From NCBI GenBank assembly GCA_002715565.1, contig PAZP01000032.1:1-50851 (forward strand): a stretch of 50,851 nt of DNA, read 5' to 3'. Numbering within the stretch: the first letter of the stretch is position 1; every line of letters begins with the position of its first letter. Positions 5,966-15,298 of this stretch are shown one piece after another. The notes beneath the pieces were generated by a model, which was given only the letters and a program-made list of their open reading frames with translations, was not told the DNA's origin and did no database searches. Origin of the DNA: Flavobacteriales bacterium (GTDB lineage: Bacteria > Bacteroidota > Bacteroidia > Flavobacteriales > BACL11). Both the position numbers and the translations under genes were made by a program.

Positions 5966-8290
5966 TTGAATAATAAAGAGACAAACACATTTGAAAAGCA
6001 GTTTACTGTGATGGAGTTAATGGGAATACTTCGTTTTCACTATAAATTGATTTTAACGATTACTTTGTTTGGCATTATGATTTTTACTTATAGAACTTAC
6101 ACAATTCACCCAGTATACAGATCTACAAGCTCAATAATTATTAAGGAAAAGCCAGGTACATCTATGATAATGCAATATGGTAGTAGAGACCGATCTGATA
6201 TGAGCAACGAAATTGAAGTATTACGATCAAGAAGATTAGCAAAAGATGTTGTGAAACTATTTTGGGACTCTAACCGTCGTAATTCATTGGCCCTTTTCAA
6301 CACGAGAAAGTATTATCCAAGAGGGGAAAAGTATAGGAGAATTTTAAAGGAAATTATGTCATTAGGGATTTATAGTCCTGAGATTGAAAAAGAGGAACAT
6401 TATACTGAGCCATATTCAGATGCCATTGGGGAAAAATTTTCTCAAAATGTTATGAATGGGATATCAATAAAAAGAAGAAATGCAACGGGTGTCCTTGAAA
6501 TTACTTTTCAATCAGTATTTGCAGATGAAGCCAGAAGAATATCTGATGGCATTGCGCAAGTATATAAAAACTTAGAAAAAACTATAGGGAATGAAGATGC
6601 AACTCTGAGAGTGGAGTTCATGGATGATCTTGTTAATCAGCAAGAAGGTAAACTGTTACTTGCAGAGGACAGTTTAAAACAATTTAAAATAGAAAACAGC
6701 TTTTTCAGCAGTGATGGGGAGGCTTCTTCTGTAGCAAGACAGATTTCTGCTCTTGAAAATGACATTTATAATACACGTTCTGAGTTAAACATGAGACGTG
6801 AGAGAATATCTTTTTTGAACTCCAAGTTATCTGCTGAAGAAAAGAATTTTGCTACAAAAATTAGTACTGATATTAATGCCCAGATGATTGTTCTTAGAAA
6901 GGAGATTAACCAACTCGAATCTCAATCAATTCAAAACGCTATGATATATGGTGAGAATCACAGTGCAGTGATAGAAATTCAAAAAAGAGTTTCAATTATG
7001 AAAGAAAAGCTAGATGAGAAAGTGCAACAACTCATTGCTCAAGGGATCACTTCACAAGATCCTCTTGCAGAGAGGCAAAAAATAATTTCTGACATTTTAT
7101 CTTTAGATGCTGAGATATTTGGCTTTTTACAAAAAGAGCAGCAAATAGAAAATTTATTAAGTTTATATCAAAATAAATTGTTAACCCTGCCCGATAAGCA
7201 GCTAAAAATGGCCTCCCTAATGAGGGATGTTAATGTACTTAGTCAAAATTACATGATGTTGAGGCAAAAACTTGAAGAAGCTAAAATTGAATTAGCTTCT
7301 CAGAGTGGCAGAGTCCAGCTTTTGGATTCTGCTCGACGTCCCTCGAGGCCCATATCACCAAATCATAGAAGCGATATTTTACAGGGTCTTATTATTAGTT
7401 TAGCAATTTCATTTGGAATTATTTTTTTAATTGAATTCTTAGATAATTCAATACGTTCCATCAACGATATTGAAAATCTTAAAATGTCAGTATTGGGAGT
7501 TATTCCTGCAATTTCAGGTTCAACAAATGCTGTAATTAACTATAGAGCCAAACTTTTTGGCAAGCAAAAACAAATTTCAAACAAAAATATTACTCGCAGG
7601 CTTATAACGCGGGAAGATCCTCGATCGCCAATTTCTGAAGCATATAGAAGCTTACGCACTAATATGATTTATAATGACGTTGATTTAAAAATAAAATCTA
7701 TTCTTGTTTCAAGTGCAGGACCTGGAGAAGGCAAAACAACTACTGTGGCAAATATGGCGATCACATACGCAAACCTAGGAAAAAAGACATTACTCGTTGA
7801 TACGGATTTGAGAAGGCCAGTAGTTCATAAAATATTTGATCTAAAAAAAGAACCTGGCATCACAAACTTTCTAGCGGGTACTCAAGAAGATTTTTCATCT
7901 CTAATAAAAAGTACAAGTATTGAAAATCTTTTTGTGGTGACATCTGGCGTAATACCTCCAAATCCTTCAGAATTACTGGGTTCCAGTAAAATGGAAAATC
8001 TGATAAATGAACTGGAGAATGAGTGGGATATTATATTATTTGATAGCCCTCCGCTGGTTGCGGTTACAGATGCAACAATGGTCAGCAAGGCAATTGACAA
8101 AATTATAATAGTAGTAAAAATGGGACAAACGGAGAAGAAAGCCTTCGAGCACACAATAAAATCACTTGAAAATGTCCATGCTCCTGTTGCTGGAGTGGTC
8201 CTAAATGCTGTCACGAAATCGAATAGCTATGGATCATACTACTATTACTACCAATACTATAATTATTATGGAAGTGATTCTGATAAATAG
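5966..8290 (+). CDS. wzc: Wzc-type polysaccharide copolymerase with BY-kinase domain
   Basis: 774 residues. The Wzz part starts with a membrane helix at about 28-42, continues through a long periplasmic coiled-coil region (GNVR-like, about 200-450), and ends in a second helix (LQGLIISLAISFGIIFLIEF). The cytoplasmic bacterial tyrosine kinase has Walker A GPGEGKTTT (K590), Walker A' VDTDLRRP (D612, D614) and Walker B LFDSPP (D693). The last 23 residues carry ten tyrosines, the autophosphorylation cluster. Family role: control of chain length and coupling of polymerisation to export in Wzx/Wzy-dependent systems. The start is TTG, in the recurrent local context CTTTGAATAA. Its phosphatase and SLBB partner are immediately upstream. 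Confidence 0.94.
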   Translation: MNNKETNTFEKQFTVMELMGILRFHYKLILTITLFGIMIFTYRTYTIHPVYRSTSSIIIKEKPGTSMIMQYGSRDRSDMSNEIEVLRSRRLAKDVVKLFWDSNRRNSLALFNTRKYYPRGEKYRRILKEIMSLGIYSPEIEKEEHYTEPYSDAIGEKFSQNVMNGISIKRRNATGVLEITFQSVFADEARRISDGIAQVYKNLEKTIGNEDATLRVEFMDDLVNQQEGKLLLAEDSLKQFKIENSFFSSDGEASSVARQISALENDIYNTRSELNMRRERISFLNSKLSAEEKNFATKISTDINAQMIVLRKEINQLESQSIQNAMIYGENHSAVIEIQKRVSIMKEKLDEKVQQLIAQGITSQDPLAERQKIISDILSLDAEIFGFLQKEQQIENLLSLYQNKLLTLPDKQLKMASLMRDVNVLSQNYMMLRQKLEEAKIELASQSGRVQLLDSARRPSRPISPNHRSDILQGLIISLAISFGIIFLIEFLDNSIRSINDIENLKMSVLGVIPAISGSTNAVINYRAKLFGKQKQISNKNITRRLITREDPRSPISEAYRSLRTNMIYNDVDLKIKSILVSSAGPGEGKTTTVANMAITYANLGKKTLLVDTDLRRPVVHKIFDLKKEPGITNFLAGTQEDFSSLIKSTSIENLFVVTSGVIPPNPSELLGSSKMENLINELENEWDIILFDSPPLVAVTDATMVSKAIDKIIIVVKMGQTEKKAFEHTIKSLENVHAPVAGVVLNAVTKSNSYGSYYYYYQYYNYYGSDSDK

Positions 8291-8363
8291 TTTATAGCTA
8301 TTACTCCCTTCTAAAAAGAAAAATACTTTGATATCATTCTTAGATTAAGATTTAAAATTTAAA

Positions 8364-9182
8364 ATGTCGGTTAAAATCATCGCAGAAATTGGAATAAATC
8401 ACAATGGTGATTTAAATATTGCAAAAAAACTGATTGATATTGCATCAGTGGCAGGTTGTGACTTTGTAAAATTTCAAAAAAGGAACCCCGATATTTGTGT
8501 TCCATCTAATGAAAAAAGGAAAACAAAAACCACACCTTGGGGGAAAATGTCCTATTTAGATTATAAATGGAAAATTGAATTTAATAGATCTGATTATGAT
8601 GAGATTGATGACTATTGCGCTAAAAAAAAAATCAAATGGTTTGCAAGTGTTTGGGACGAAGATTCAGTTGATTTTATGCAAAAATATACTGATACTATTA
8701 AAATTCCATCAGCTTTATTAACTCATCATGTTTTGGGGGAATATGCTAGAAAGAAAAATAAATTTCTAATGCTTTCAACTGGTATGAGCAATGAAAGTGA
8801 TATTGATGCTGCAGTGGCCTCTTATAGTCCAGATTTACTTTTTCACACAAACTCAACCTACCCATGTCCAATAGATGAATTAAATCTTGGTTACATAAAA
8901 ACTTTATTGAAAAAACATCCTTCAAAAATTATTGGATATAGTGGTCACGAATTTGGTCTAGTGGCAACATTTACTGCAGTTGCATTTGGAGCAAGATACG
9001 TTGAAAGGCATGTCACACTGGAGAGAACTATGTGGGGCTCAGATCAAATGGCCTCTGTAGAGCCGGGTGGTTTGATAAAATTGGTAAAAGGTATTCGCGA
9101 TATGGAGAAGGCTATTGGATCTGATGGTCCAAGAAAAGTAATGAAAAGTGAATTAAAAAAGTTAAAATCACTAAGAGGGTAG
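8364..9182 (+). CDS. NeuB-family nonulosonic acid synthase without SAF domain
   Basis: 272 residues of the sialic acid synthase TIM-barrel: IIAEIGINHNGD (5-16), FVKFQKR, LSTGMS, GYSGHEFG and YVERHVTLERTMWGSDQ. These enzymes condense phosphoenolpyruvate with an N-acetylhexosamine to give neuraminic, legionaminic or pseudaminic acid. Usual members have about 340 residues and end with an antifreeze-like SAF domain that reaches into the partner active site of the dimer; here the chain stops after the barrel. Followed 3 nt later by a small HAD phosphatase. The matching cytidylyltransferase is about 20 kb downstream. The exact sugar cannot be told from sequence. Confidence 0.87.
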   Translation: MSVKIIAEIGINHNGDLNIAKKLIDIASVAGCDFVKFQKRNPDICVPSNEKRKTKTTPWGKMSYLDYKWKIEFNRSDYDEIDDYCAKKKIKWFASVWDEDSVDFMQKYTDTIKIPSALLTHHVLGEYARKKNKFLMLSTGMSNESDIDAAVASYSPDLLFHTNSTYPCPIDELNLGYIKTLLKKHPSKIIGYSGHEFGLVATFTAVAFGARYVERHVTLERTMWGSDQMASVEPGGLIKLVKGIRDMEKAIGSDGPRKVMKSELKKLKSLRG

Positions 9183-9185
9183 GTT

Positions 9186-9512
9186 GTGAAAATTTTCGTT
9201 GATATAGATGATACGATCTGTACTACAAATGGAGATCTAGATTATTCAAAAGCAAAACCTATCAAGAGGAATATAAAACATATAAATAAATTATTTGATA
9301 TGGGTCACAAAATAACTTTCTGGTCTGCACGAGGAAGTGAAACTGGAATTGATTGGGAAGATATAACAAAAAAACAATTTAAAGTTTGGGGAGTAAAATA
9401 TCATAAACTGATTTTAGGTGAAAAGCCTGTTTTTGATTTACTAATTGATGACAGAGCGGTAAATGTAAGGGATTTAAATCAAGAACTAGTCAGTTCTTTA
9501 AACAAAAAATAA
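9186..9512 (+). CDS. small HAD-superfamily phosphatase
   Basis: 108 residues, a minimal cap-less HAD fold. Motif I is VDIDDTIC (D6, D8), motif II is the serine in FWSARGSE, motif III is probably K80, and motif IV is LLIDDRA (D88, D89). It resembles small capsule-locus HAD proteins. Coupled to the NeuB-like gene (3-nt gap, GTG start), it could remove a phosphate from a sugar 9-phosphate or from another sugar phosphate in the same pathway; this is inferred from position only. Confidence 0.78.
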   Translation: MKIFVDIDDTICTTNGDLDYSKAKPIKRNIKHINKLFDMGHKITFWSARGSETGIDWEDITKKQFKVWGVKYHKLILGEKPVFDLLIDDRAVNVRDLNQELVSSLNKK

Positions 9513-9524
9513 ATACATATTAAA

Positions 9525-10307
9525 ATGGATTTCATAAAGAATATAAAAAAACAAATTAACTATAGTTTTACCATAAAAAATAAGCCTCCTACTGCGGTAG
9601 CAATTGAAACCAACTCAATTTGTAATAGAAGCTGTGAATATTGTCCAGTATCAATCGAAAAGAGGGAAAAAGGAGAAATGAGTAGAGAACTGTTCATTAA
9701 AATTATTAATGGATTAGATGATTTAAAATTTCATGGACTTTTAACTTTTCATCATTTTAATGAACCACTAATTGACAAAAGATTACCTAGCTTAATAGAA
9801 TATGCTAGATCTGTTCTGGTTGATGCACATATCAGAATCGTTTCAAATGGAGATCTTATTAATGAGGATTCTATTTTAGATCTATTCCATAGCGGAATAA
9901 GCGAGCTAAGAATTTCGGGTCATGATGAAAAAGCCTCTTCGAGGATAGAAAAATTAATTTCTAATTATAGCGGTGATTATAAAAACAAAATATTTTTCCA
10001 AAGGTTTTATGATGGAAGTATGAGGATGAGTAATTGGGGTGGGACTATTAAACTAAGTAAAAAATATGATAAACTAATGTCGCATCCTTCTGGTGGCTGC
10101 AAATATGGTCAACAACTTACTATTAACTATAAAGGTGAGTCTGTCATATGTTGTAGAGACTACTTCTCTGAAGGAATGATAGGCGATCATAAAAGGAATA
10201 CTGTTAAAGAAATTTGGAATAATTCCTCAAAAGTAAGAAAAAATATTTCTCTTGGAAACTACGAATTTGATATTTGTAAAAATTGTAATGTACCACAATC
10301 ATCCTGA
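9525..10307 (+). CDS. radical SAM/SPASM-domain protein
   Basis: 260 residues. The radical SAM 4Fe-4S motif is CNRSCEYC (C33, C37, C40), preceded by the strand VAIETNSI. A C-terminal SPASM-like cysteine set (CKYG, VICCRDYF, DICKNCNV) would hold an auxiliary cluster. The segment NYKGESVICC ... GDHKRNTVKEIWNN is the usual SPASM layout. The substrate is unknown. Several SPASM enzymes act on sugars or peptides; its place after the NeuB-HAD pair suggests a sugar or sugar-nucleotide. Compare the second radical SAM gene at 30259, which follows the NeuA-SDR pair. Confidence 0.85.
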   Translation: MDFIKNIKKQINYSFTIKNKPPTAVAIETNSICNRSCEYCPVSIEKREKGEMSRELFIKIINGLDDLKFHGLLTFHHFNEPLIDKRLPSLIEYARSVLVDAHIRIVSNGDLINEDSILDLFHSGISELRISGHDEKASSRIEKLISNYSGDYKNKIFFQRFYDGSMRMSNWGGTIKLSKKYDKLMSHPSGGCKYGQQLTINYKGESVICCRDYFSEGMIGDHKRNTVKEIWNNSSKVRKNISLGNYEFDICKNCNVPQSS

Positions 10308-10340
10308 AATATTTCTTTATTTTCTAAAAATATCAATTAT

Positions 10341-11189
10341 TTGAATAAAAGTATAACTACAACTATCAAACCCAATAGAGGATTATTTGATATCCAAATT
10401 TTGGAAATATGGAGTTATAGAGATCTCTTGTGGTTATTAATTAAAAGAGACTTCACAGTTTTTTATAAACAAACAATACTTGGTCCGTTTTGGTTTTTTA
10501 TACAACCGCTATTATCAACAATTGTATTTACAATCATTTTTAATAAGGTAGCAGGAATTTCAACTGATGGTACTCCACCAAATTTGTTTTACATGTCAGG
10601 AATTATTGCCTGGAATTATTTCTCTGGATGTTTGTCTGAAACATCTAATGTATTTAACAGAAATGCCGGTCTTTTTGGTAAGGTCTACTTTCCAAGAATA
10701 GTGGTACCCTTATCTATTGTTATATCTAAACTAACAACTTTTTTTGTACAGAGTGTTTTACTATTAATTTTACACTTCTATTATAGTTCAAATGGAGATC
10801 TAAATTACCATTTTGACTATTCCTATATTGTATTACTTCCGATAATGATCTTGCAAATGGCAATATTAGGTTTGGGTTTAGGATCAATTATTTCATCATT
10901 GACTGTAAAATATAGAGATTTAGGTTTTTTGTTAGGATTTGGCACACAATTACTTATGTATGCCTGCCCAATTGTATATCCACTTACTTCGGTTCCAGAA
11001 AATTACAAATCTTACATCCAATTAAATCCTATGACTCCAATAATAATAGGTTTCAGGAAAATATTTACAGGAGAAGGTCAGCTTGTCTTAGATATATATC
11101 TATTATCAATATTCACTTCAGTGTTTATTTTCTTTATTGGCTTAATAATCTTTTCAAAGGTGGAAAAGAATTTTATTGATACTATTTAG
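10341..11189 (+). CDS. wzm: ABC-2 type polysaccharide export permease
   Basis: 282 residues with about six membrane helices. The amphipathic N-terminus YRDLLWLLIKRDFTVFYKQT followed by LGPFWFFIQPL is characteristic of the Wzm/TagG/KpsM-like permeases that move completed polysaccharide chains across the inner membrane. The C-terminal half contains KYRDLGFLLGF and NPMTPIIIGFRKIF, both common in the family. Start TTG at 10341. The ATPase partner is not adjacent but lies one gene downstream, with a methyltransferase between them. Confidence 0.93.
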   Translation: MNKSITTTIKPNRGLFDIQILEIWSYRDLLWLLIKRDFTVFYKQTILGPFWFFIQPLLSTIVFTIIFNKVAGISTDGTPPNLFYMSGIIAWNYFSGCLSETSNVFNRNAGLFGKVYFPRIVVPLSIVISKLTTFFVQSVLLLILHFYYSSNGDLNYHFDYSYIVLLPIMILQMAILGLGLGSIISSLTVKYRDLGFLLGFGTQLLMYACPIVYPLTSVPENYKSYIQLNPMTPIIIGFRKIFTGEGQLVLDIYLLSIFTSVFIFFIGLIIFSKVEKNFIDTI

Positions 11190-11200
11190 AATTTGATATT

Positions 11201-12214
11201 TTGAGAAAAAGTTTTTTCATTGAAAGATTAGGTTTTCCCTTATCGTTATTACTTACAAATTATACTTTGAGGATTTTAGTTTCAATATTTAGTAACAAAA
11301 GAGATTACCTAAAATTTCTTTACAAGCTTACCCGATCGTATGATTGCAAAAGAGTCTCAACAGATGTAAAACGTATAATGTTACCTCTATTGACAAGAAA
11401 ACAAAATTCAATTTACTTTGATCGTATAATGGAATTCTGCCAGTTTTTTGATGTTGGATATATAGAATTAAATAAAATAATTACCCGATTTGGTGTTCCT
11501 GATCAACCTGTATTTAGGAAAAATATTTTTAAAGGGTTTGACAAAATCAAAGATACTGAAATAAAGATATTTTATAAAGGAATAGCCAGGCTTCATACTT
11601 TAAGACTATTGATGAAGTTTGAAAGAGAAAAAGATATTTTTGAATTTGAACAACTAATAGGTCAACCAGATAAAAAAATGATAGTACTTGACTATGGATG
11701 CGGAGTTTCCGATTTAGGTCTAGTGGCGGCATCAAAAGGTTGTAACGTTACAATATGTGATTTAAATGATGAAAAATTCGATTTTGCTAGATGGCGTTAT
11801 GAAAGGAATTCATTGAAAGTAGAGACTATTCCAATAAACAATCCAATGAAACTTCCAGAGTTGAAAGAGAATTCTTTTGATATGATTCTTGTTGCTGATG
11901 TGATGAAACAGGTATTTAAACCTGTAGAGCATATTGCTATGTTTTACCATGTACTTCGCCCTGGAGGTTTATTATTCTGTAACCAAGGAAATCCCAAAAG
12001 CATAGATCAATCAAAATATTCAACTAATCCAAATGATAAATGGACTGTTACTGATCAAATCGATAGCTCACTTGAGAAGATCAATAATAAAGAATATGCG
12101 ATCTATTTCAATAACCATTTCACAAACTATGAAACCAACTCCCAAAATTATCATTGGTGGTTATCAAAAAAGTCCTTTTCTACAGAAAACAAAAAAGAAA
12201 TATGGATGCAATAA
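11201..12214 (+). CDS. class I SAM-dependent methyltransferase inserted between wzm and wzt
   Basis: 337 residues. The SAM-binding motif is VLDYGCGVSDLGL (D164-G168 core), with ICDLNDEKF as motif II and DMILVADVMKQVFKPVEH leading to LRPGGLLF. The first 150 residues are helical and unassigned. The gene starts with TTG 11 nt after wzm and overlaps the wzt start by 13 nt. In O-antigen ABC systems a chain-terminating methyltransferase (WbdD-like) can set chain length and be recognised by the Wzt C-terminal domain. The position here would fit such a role, but no kinase domain is present and this is speculative. Confidence 0.78.
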   Translation: MRKSFFIERLGFPLSLLLTNYTLRILVSIFSNKRDYLKFLYKLTRSYDCKRVSTDVKRIMLPLLTRKQNSIYFDRIMEFCQFFDVGYIELNKIITRFGVPDQPVFRKNIFKGFDKIKDTEIKIFYKGIARLHTLRLLMKFEREKDIFEFEQLIGQPDKKMIVLDYGCGVSDLGLVAASKGCNVTICDLNDEKFDFARWRYERNSLKVETIPINNPMKLPELKENSFDMILVADVMKQVFKPVEHIAMFYHVLRPGGLLFCNQGNPKSIDQSKYSTNPNDKWTVTDQIDSSLEKINNKEYAIYFNNHFTNYETNSQNYHWWLSKKSFSTENKKEIWMQ

Positions 12215-13494
12215 AAGTCAAAAATCTATCAAAAGAATATAGACTTGGGGTTATATCGGCAAGAACCTTATCTGAAGAAATTACCAATGGCATATCAGCC
12301 TTTATGAATTGGAATAAAGGTAAGAAAAAGCAACAAGCAATAAATCACCTTAACACTTCTGATAAATCAGGAAAAGTTATGGCTTTGAGGGATATTAATT
12401 TTTCTGTGAAATCAGGCGAAATACTTGGAATTATTGGTAAAAATGGAGCTGGAAAATCAACCCTATTAAAACTTCTTTCTCGAGTTACATCCCCTACTAA
12501 TGGGACTGTAATCATTAATGGGAAGATTTCATCTTTATTAGAGGTTGGCACTGGATTTCATCCAGAGTTAACAGGAAAAGAAAATGTATATCTAAATGGC
12601 GCAATACTAGGTATGAAAAAAAAAGATATCGAAAAAAAACTAGATAAAATTATTGAATTCTCTGGTATCAAAAAATATATAAATACACCTGCGAAAAGAT
12701 ACTCTAGTGGAATGCGTGTGAGGTTAGGGTTTGCAGTAGCTGCACATTTGGATTCAGATATAATTCTTATTGATGAAGTATTAGCAGTTGGAGATGCTAT
12801 TTTTCAAAGATTGTGTGTAGAAAAAATATTAGAGTTAGTTAATGATGGGCGAACAATACTTTTTGTTAGTCATAATATGACACTAATCAGCCAATTGTGT
12901 ACTAAAACTATTCTGCTTAACAAAGGAAAAATAGAGCAATATGGTAATACCAAGGATGTCATCAGAAAGTATATGTATGATGACTTCAAAAAAAGTTCTG
13001 CATATAAAAAATGGGATAAGGGAATTTCAAATATTGGAGTAGAAGAACTAAAAATATTAGAAGCATATATTAAAAATAATGACAACGAAGTAACAGATGC
13101 TCTTCAAAATAACCAGCCATTTAAAATAATAATAAAGTACAGATTATTACAACCAATGGAAATATGTCATGTAGGTATTTTAATAAATACCATTGAGGGT
13201 ATAGAGGTTTTCGATGGCTATGAAACGGATAATGAAAATCTATGCGATCATAAAGATATTGGTATTTATGAAACAAATTGTTTAGTTCCGGAAAACTTAT
13301 TGAACGAAGGAAAATATTTTATTTCAATATACTCTGGTATTGCTGGTGTAAAACAGTTTGCCAAACTAGAAAATGCATTAAGCTTTCAAATTATTAGGCT
13401 AGAGGACAAAGGTTCAGAACTATTGATTAATAGAAAGCCTCGCGGAATAATAAGGCCTCAATTAATTTGGTCAAGAGAAATAAGCTCTAACTGA
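12202..13494 (+). CDS. wzt: ABC exporter ATPase with C-terminal carbohydrate-binding domain
   Basis: 430 residues from the ATG at 12202 (MDAIKVKNLSKEYRLG); an upstream TTG at 12154 in the same frame lies inside the preceding gene and adds no family sequence. Walker A is GKNGAGKST (79-87), signature RYSSGMRVRLG, Walker B IILIDEVLAVGD, H-loop FVSHN. The last 160 residues form the Wzt-type beta-sandwich that binds the glycan end (KIIIKYRLLQPMEICHVGIL, EGKYFISIYSGI). Partner of the Wzm permease upstream. Its C-terminal domain implies recognition of a modified chain end. Confidence 0.94.
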   Translation: MDAIKVKNLSKEYRLGVISARTLSEEITNGISAFMNWNKGKKKQQAINHLNTSDKSGKVMALRDINFSVKSGEILGIIGKNGAGKSTLLKLLSRVTSPTNGTVIINGKISSLLEVGTGFHPELTGKENVYLNGAILGMKKKDIEKKLDKIIEFSGIKKYINTPAKRYSSGMRVRLGFAVAAHLDSDIILIDEVLAVGDAIFQRLCVEKILELVNDGRTILFVSHNMTLISQLCTKTILLNKGKIEQYGNTKDVIRKYMYDDFKKSSAYKKWDKGISNIGVEELKILEAYIKNNDNEVTDALQNNQPFKIIIKYRLLQPMEICHVGILINTIEGIEVFDGYETDNENLCDHKDIGIYETNCLVPENLLNEGKYFISIYSGIAGVKQFAKLENALSFQIIRLEDKGSELLINRKPRGIIRPQLIWSREISSN

Positions 13495-13510
13495 CAAATA
13501 TACATTACAA

Positions 13511-14359
13511 ATGAATTACCAATCAAAATCACTAGTCAGTTGTATTGTAACAACAAAAAATAGGGCTTCTTTTTTTTTACAGAGGGCAATTAATAGTATA
13601 CTCAATCAGACCTATCAAAATATCGAATTGATAATAATTAATGATGCATCCGACGATGACACAAAATCATTTTTAGAGAAAATTTCCAATGAAAAACCAA
13701 AAGTTAACCATTTTTCGCTTGATAAATCTCGAGGCCCTCAATTTTGTAGGAATCAAGGTATAAAACTTGCTAATGGAAATTATATTGCTTTTCTTGATGA
13801 CGATGATGAGTGGTTGCCAAAAAAGATTGAAAAACAAATCAATCTAGCAGATACCTATAGCATGGTTAGTTGTCCAGCAAACATAGTATCAGAAAAAGGT
13901 TCCAATAAACAGAAAATTAAATTTTCAGATAAATTAGTATATAATTTTGAAGACATCTTTAATTCTACTAGATATTTTTATCCATCGGGGATATTGATGA
14001 AACGGGAATATGCTAAATCCTGTGGAGGATTTAACATAGAACTTCAGGAATGGGATTATTTTTTAAAAGTAGTAAAAAATCACGGACCCGCTGTTGTCAT
14101 CGATGAGCATCTTGTAAATTTTGATAGAAATGAAAACGTAAATAGACTTTCAAATGAATCCTACCATCATGATTTAGAATTAATCATATATAACAAATAC
14201 AAAAAAAATGTAAGACTTAAAAATCGCATCTACAGAATTATGAACATCCATAGGGGTAGATATTTAAAAGAGCATAGTTCAATCAGGTCTTCCTACTCTT
14301 ATTTATTATTCAATTTTTATAAGTATGTGAATATTATTTTCACAAAATTAGGAAAATAA
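13511..14359 (+). CDS. family 2 glycosyltransferase
   Basis: 282 residues with a GT-A fold: VSCIVTTKNRASFFLQRAIN, LIIINDASDDDT (40-51), and the metal and donor motif IAFLDDDDEW (92-101). QEWDYFLKVVKNHG supplies the usual acceptor-side segment. Cytoplasmic, no membrane helix. First of the glycosyltransferases after the exporter genes. Donor and acceptor sugars cannot be read from the sequence. Confidence 0.9.
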   Translation: MNYQSKSLVSCIVTTKNRASFFLQRAINSILNQTYQNIELIIINDASDDDTKSFLEKISNEKPKVNHFSLDKSRGPQFCRNQGIKLANGNYIAFLDDDDEWLPKKIEKQINLADTYSMVSCPANIVSEKGSNKQKIKFSDKLVYNFEDIFNSTRYFYPSGILMKREYAKSCGGFNIELQEWDYFLKVVKNHGPAVVIDEHLVNFDRNENVNRLSNESYHHDLELIIYNKYKKNVRLKNRIYRIMNIHRGRYLKEHSSIRSSYSYLLFNFYKYVNIIFTKLGK

Positions 14360-14361
14360 TA

Positions 14362-15288
14362 ATGTTTTTTATTATTGGGACAGGAAGATGTGGAACAAAA
14401 CTTTTGAGACAAATGCTGATTAATCATCCAAAAGTGAAAATCATAATTGAATCACACTTCTTGCCAATGCTTTATGAAAAATTTGGTACTGAAAATGTGA
14501 GTTTTAGGAAATTCTATGATGTTATAGAAAATCATTTCGATAGTGCTGGTAACAGTTGGCTTTTGACAATACAAAAAAAAGAAAAATTGAAAATAGATAA
14601 CTTTCAACAGAACTTTGAAAAGTATTGTGAAAGTATAAATCATAAAACAATCAAAGATTATTACGAAGCGTTTGCTTCCTTTTTATATGGAAAAGGATAT
14701 TATTTAGGTGATAAAACTCCTCATTATGGGACAAATATGTTGATGATAAAAAAAATTTGGAAAAACGCAAAATTTATACACCTAACTAGAGATGGTATTC
14801 ATACAAGTATTTCAATGACCAAACATAGAGGTTTTATCAAACTAATTAACTCAAAATTATCTGTAGAACTTTTAGATAAATGCCACTATAATGCCCAAAT
14901 CCAAACTTTCTCTGATGAAAAAATCACTTTAGATAAAGCAGTTAAATTTTGGAAAAAAATCGTAAAAAAAATAATTACAGATTCCAAAGAAATTCCCAAT
15001 AATGATTATTTAGAAATAAAGTTTGAAAATCTTATTAATGATACCAGCAAAACTTTATATAAGATTGGGTCATTTTTAGAATTGCCTGAAGATAATGATT
15101 GGATAAAACGTTCAGTGCTATTGCCTAGAGCATTTTACTTATTCAATCAAAAAAGTATTATCGATAGTGCAGAATATGATTACTACAGTTCTATTATTAA
15201 AGAAGAACAACAATATTTTGGTTATCCATTAGATAAAAAATATTATAAAATAAATAAATTAGATTTTTACAGAAAAATTTTCCAATGA
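14362..15288 (+). CDS. sulfotransferase family protein
   Basis: 308 residues. The 5'-phosphosulfate loop for PAPS is FIIGTGRCGTKLLRQML (residues 3-19), and the 3'-phosphate site is FIHLTRDGIHTSISM with R143 and S151. GDKTPHYG (116-123) is a common conserved block. Predicted to transfer sulfate to a hydroxyl of the glycan or a precursor. It begins 2 nt after a GT2 gene. A second, more divergent sulfotransferase is at 35888. Sulfated polysaccharides are common in marine organisms, which agrees with the inferred habitat. Confidence 0.87.
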   Translation: MFFIIGTGRCGTKLLRQMLINHPKVKIIIESHFLPMLYEKFGTENVSFRKFYDVIENHFDSAGNSWLLTIQKKEKLKIDNFQQNFEKYCESINHKTIKDYYEAFASFLYGKGYYLGDKTPHYGTNMLMIKKIWKNAKFIHLTRDGIHTSISMTKHRGFIKLINSKLSVELLDKCHYNAQIQTFSDEKITLDKAVKFWKKIVKKIITDSKEIPNNDYLEIKFENLINDTSKTLYKIGSFLELPEDNDWIKRSVLLPRAFYLFNQKSIIDSAEYDYYSSIIKEEQQYFGYPLDKKYYKINKLDFYRKIFQ

Positions 15289-15298
15289 CTATAATGAG

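Noticed and set aside
7882-8214. 110-residue minus-strand open frame inside the wzc gene
   Set aside because: It is antisense to the kinase domain, whose Walker motifs are intact; the low-complexity reading shows no domain.
8219-8287. Tyrosine-rich tail as a low-complexity or repeat artefact
   Set aside because: Ten tyrosines at the C-terminus are the normal autophosphorylation cluster of Wzc-type kinases.
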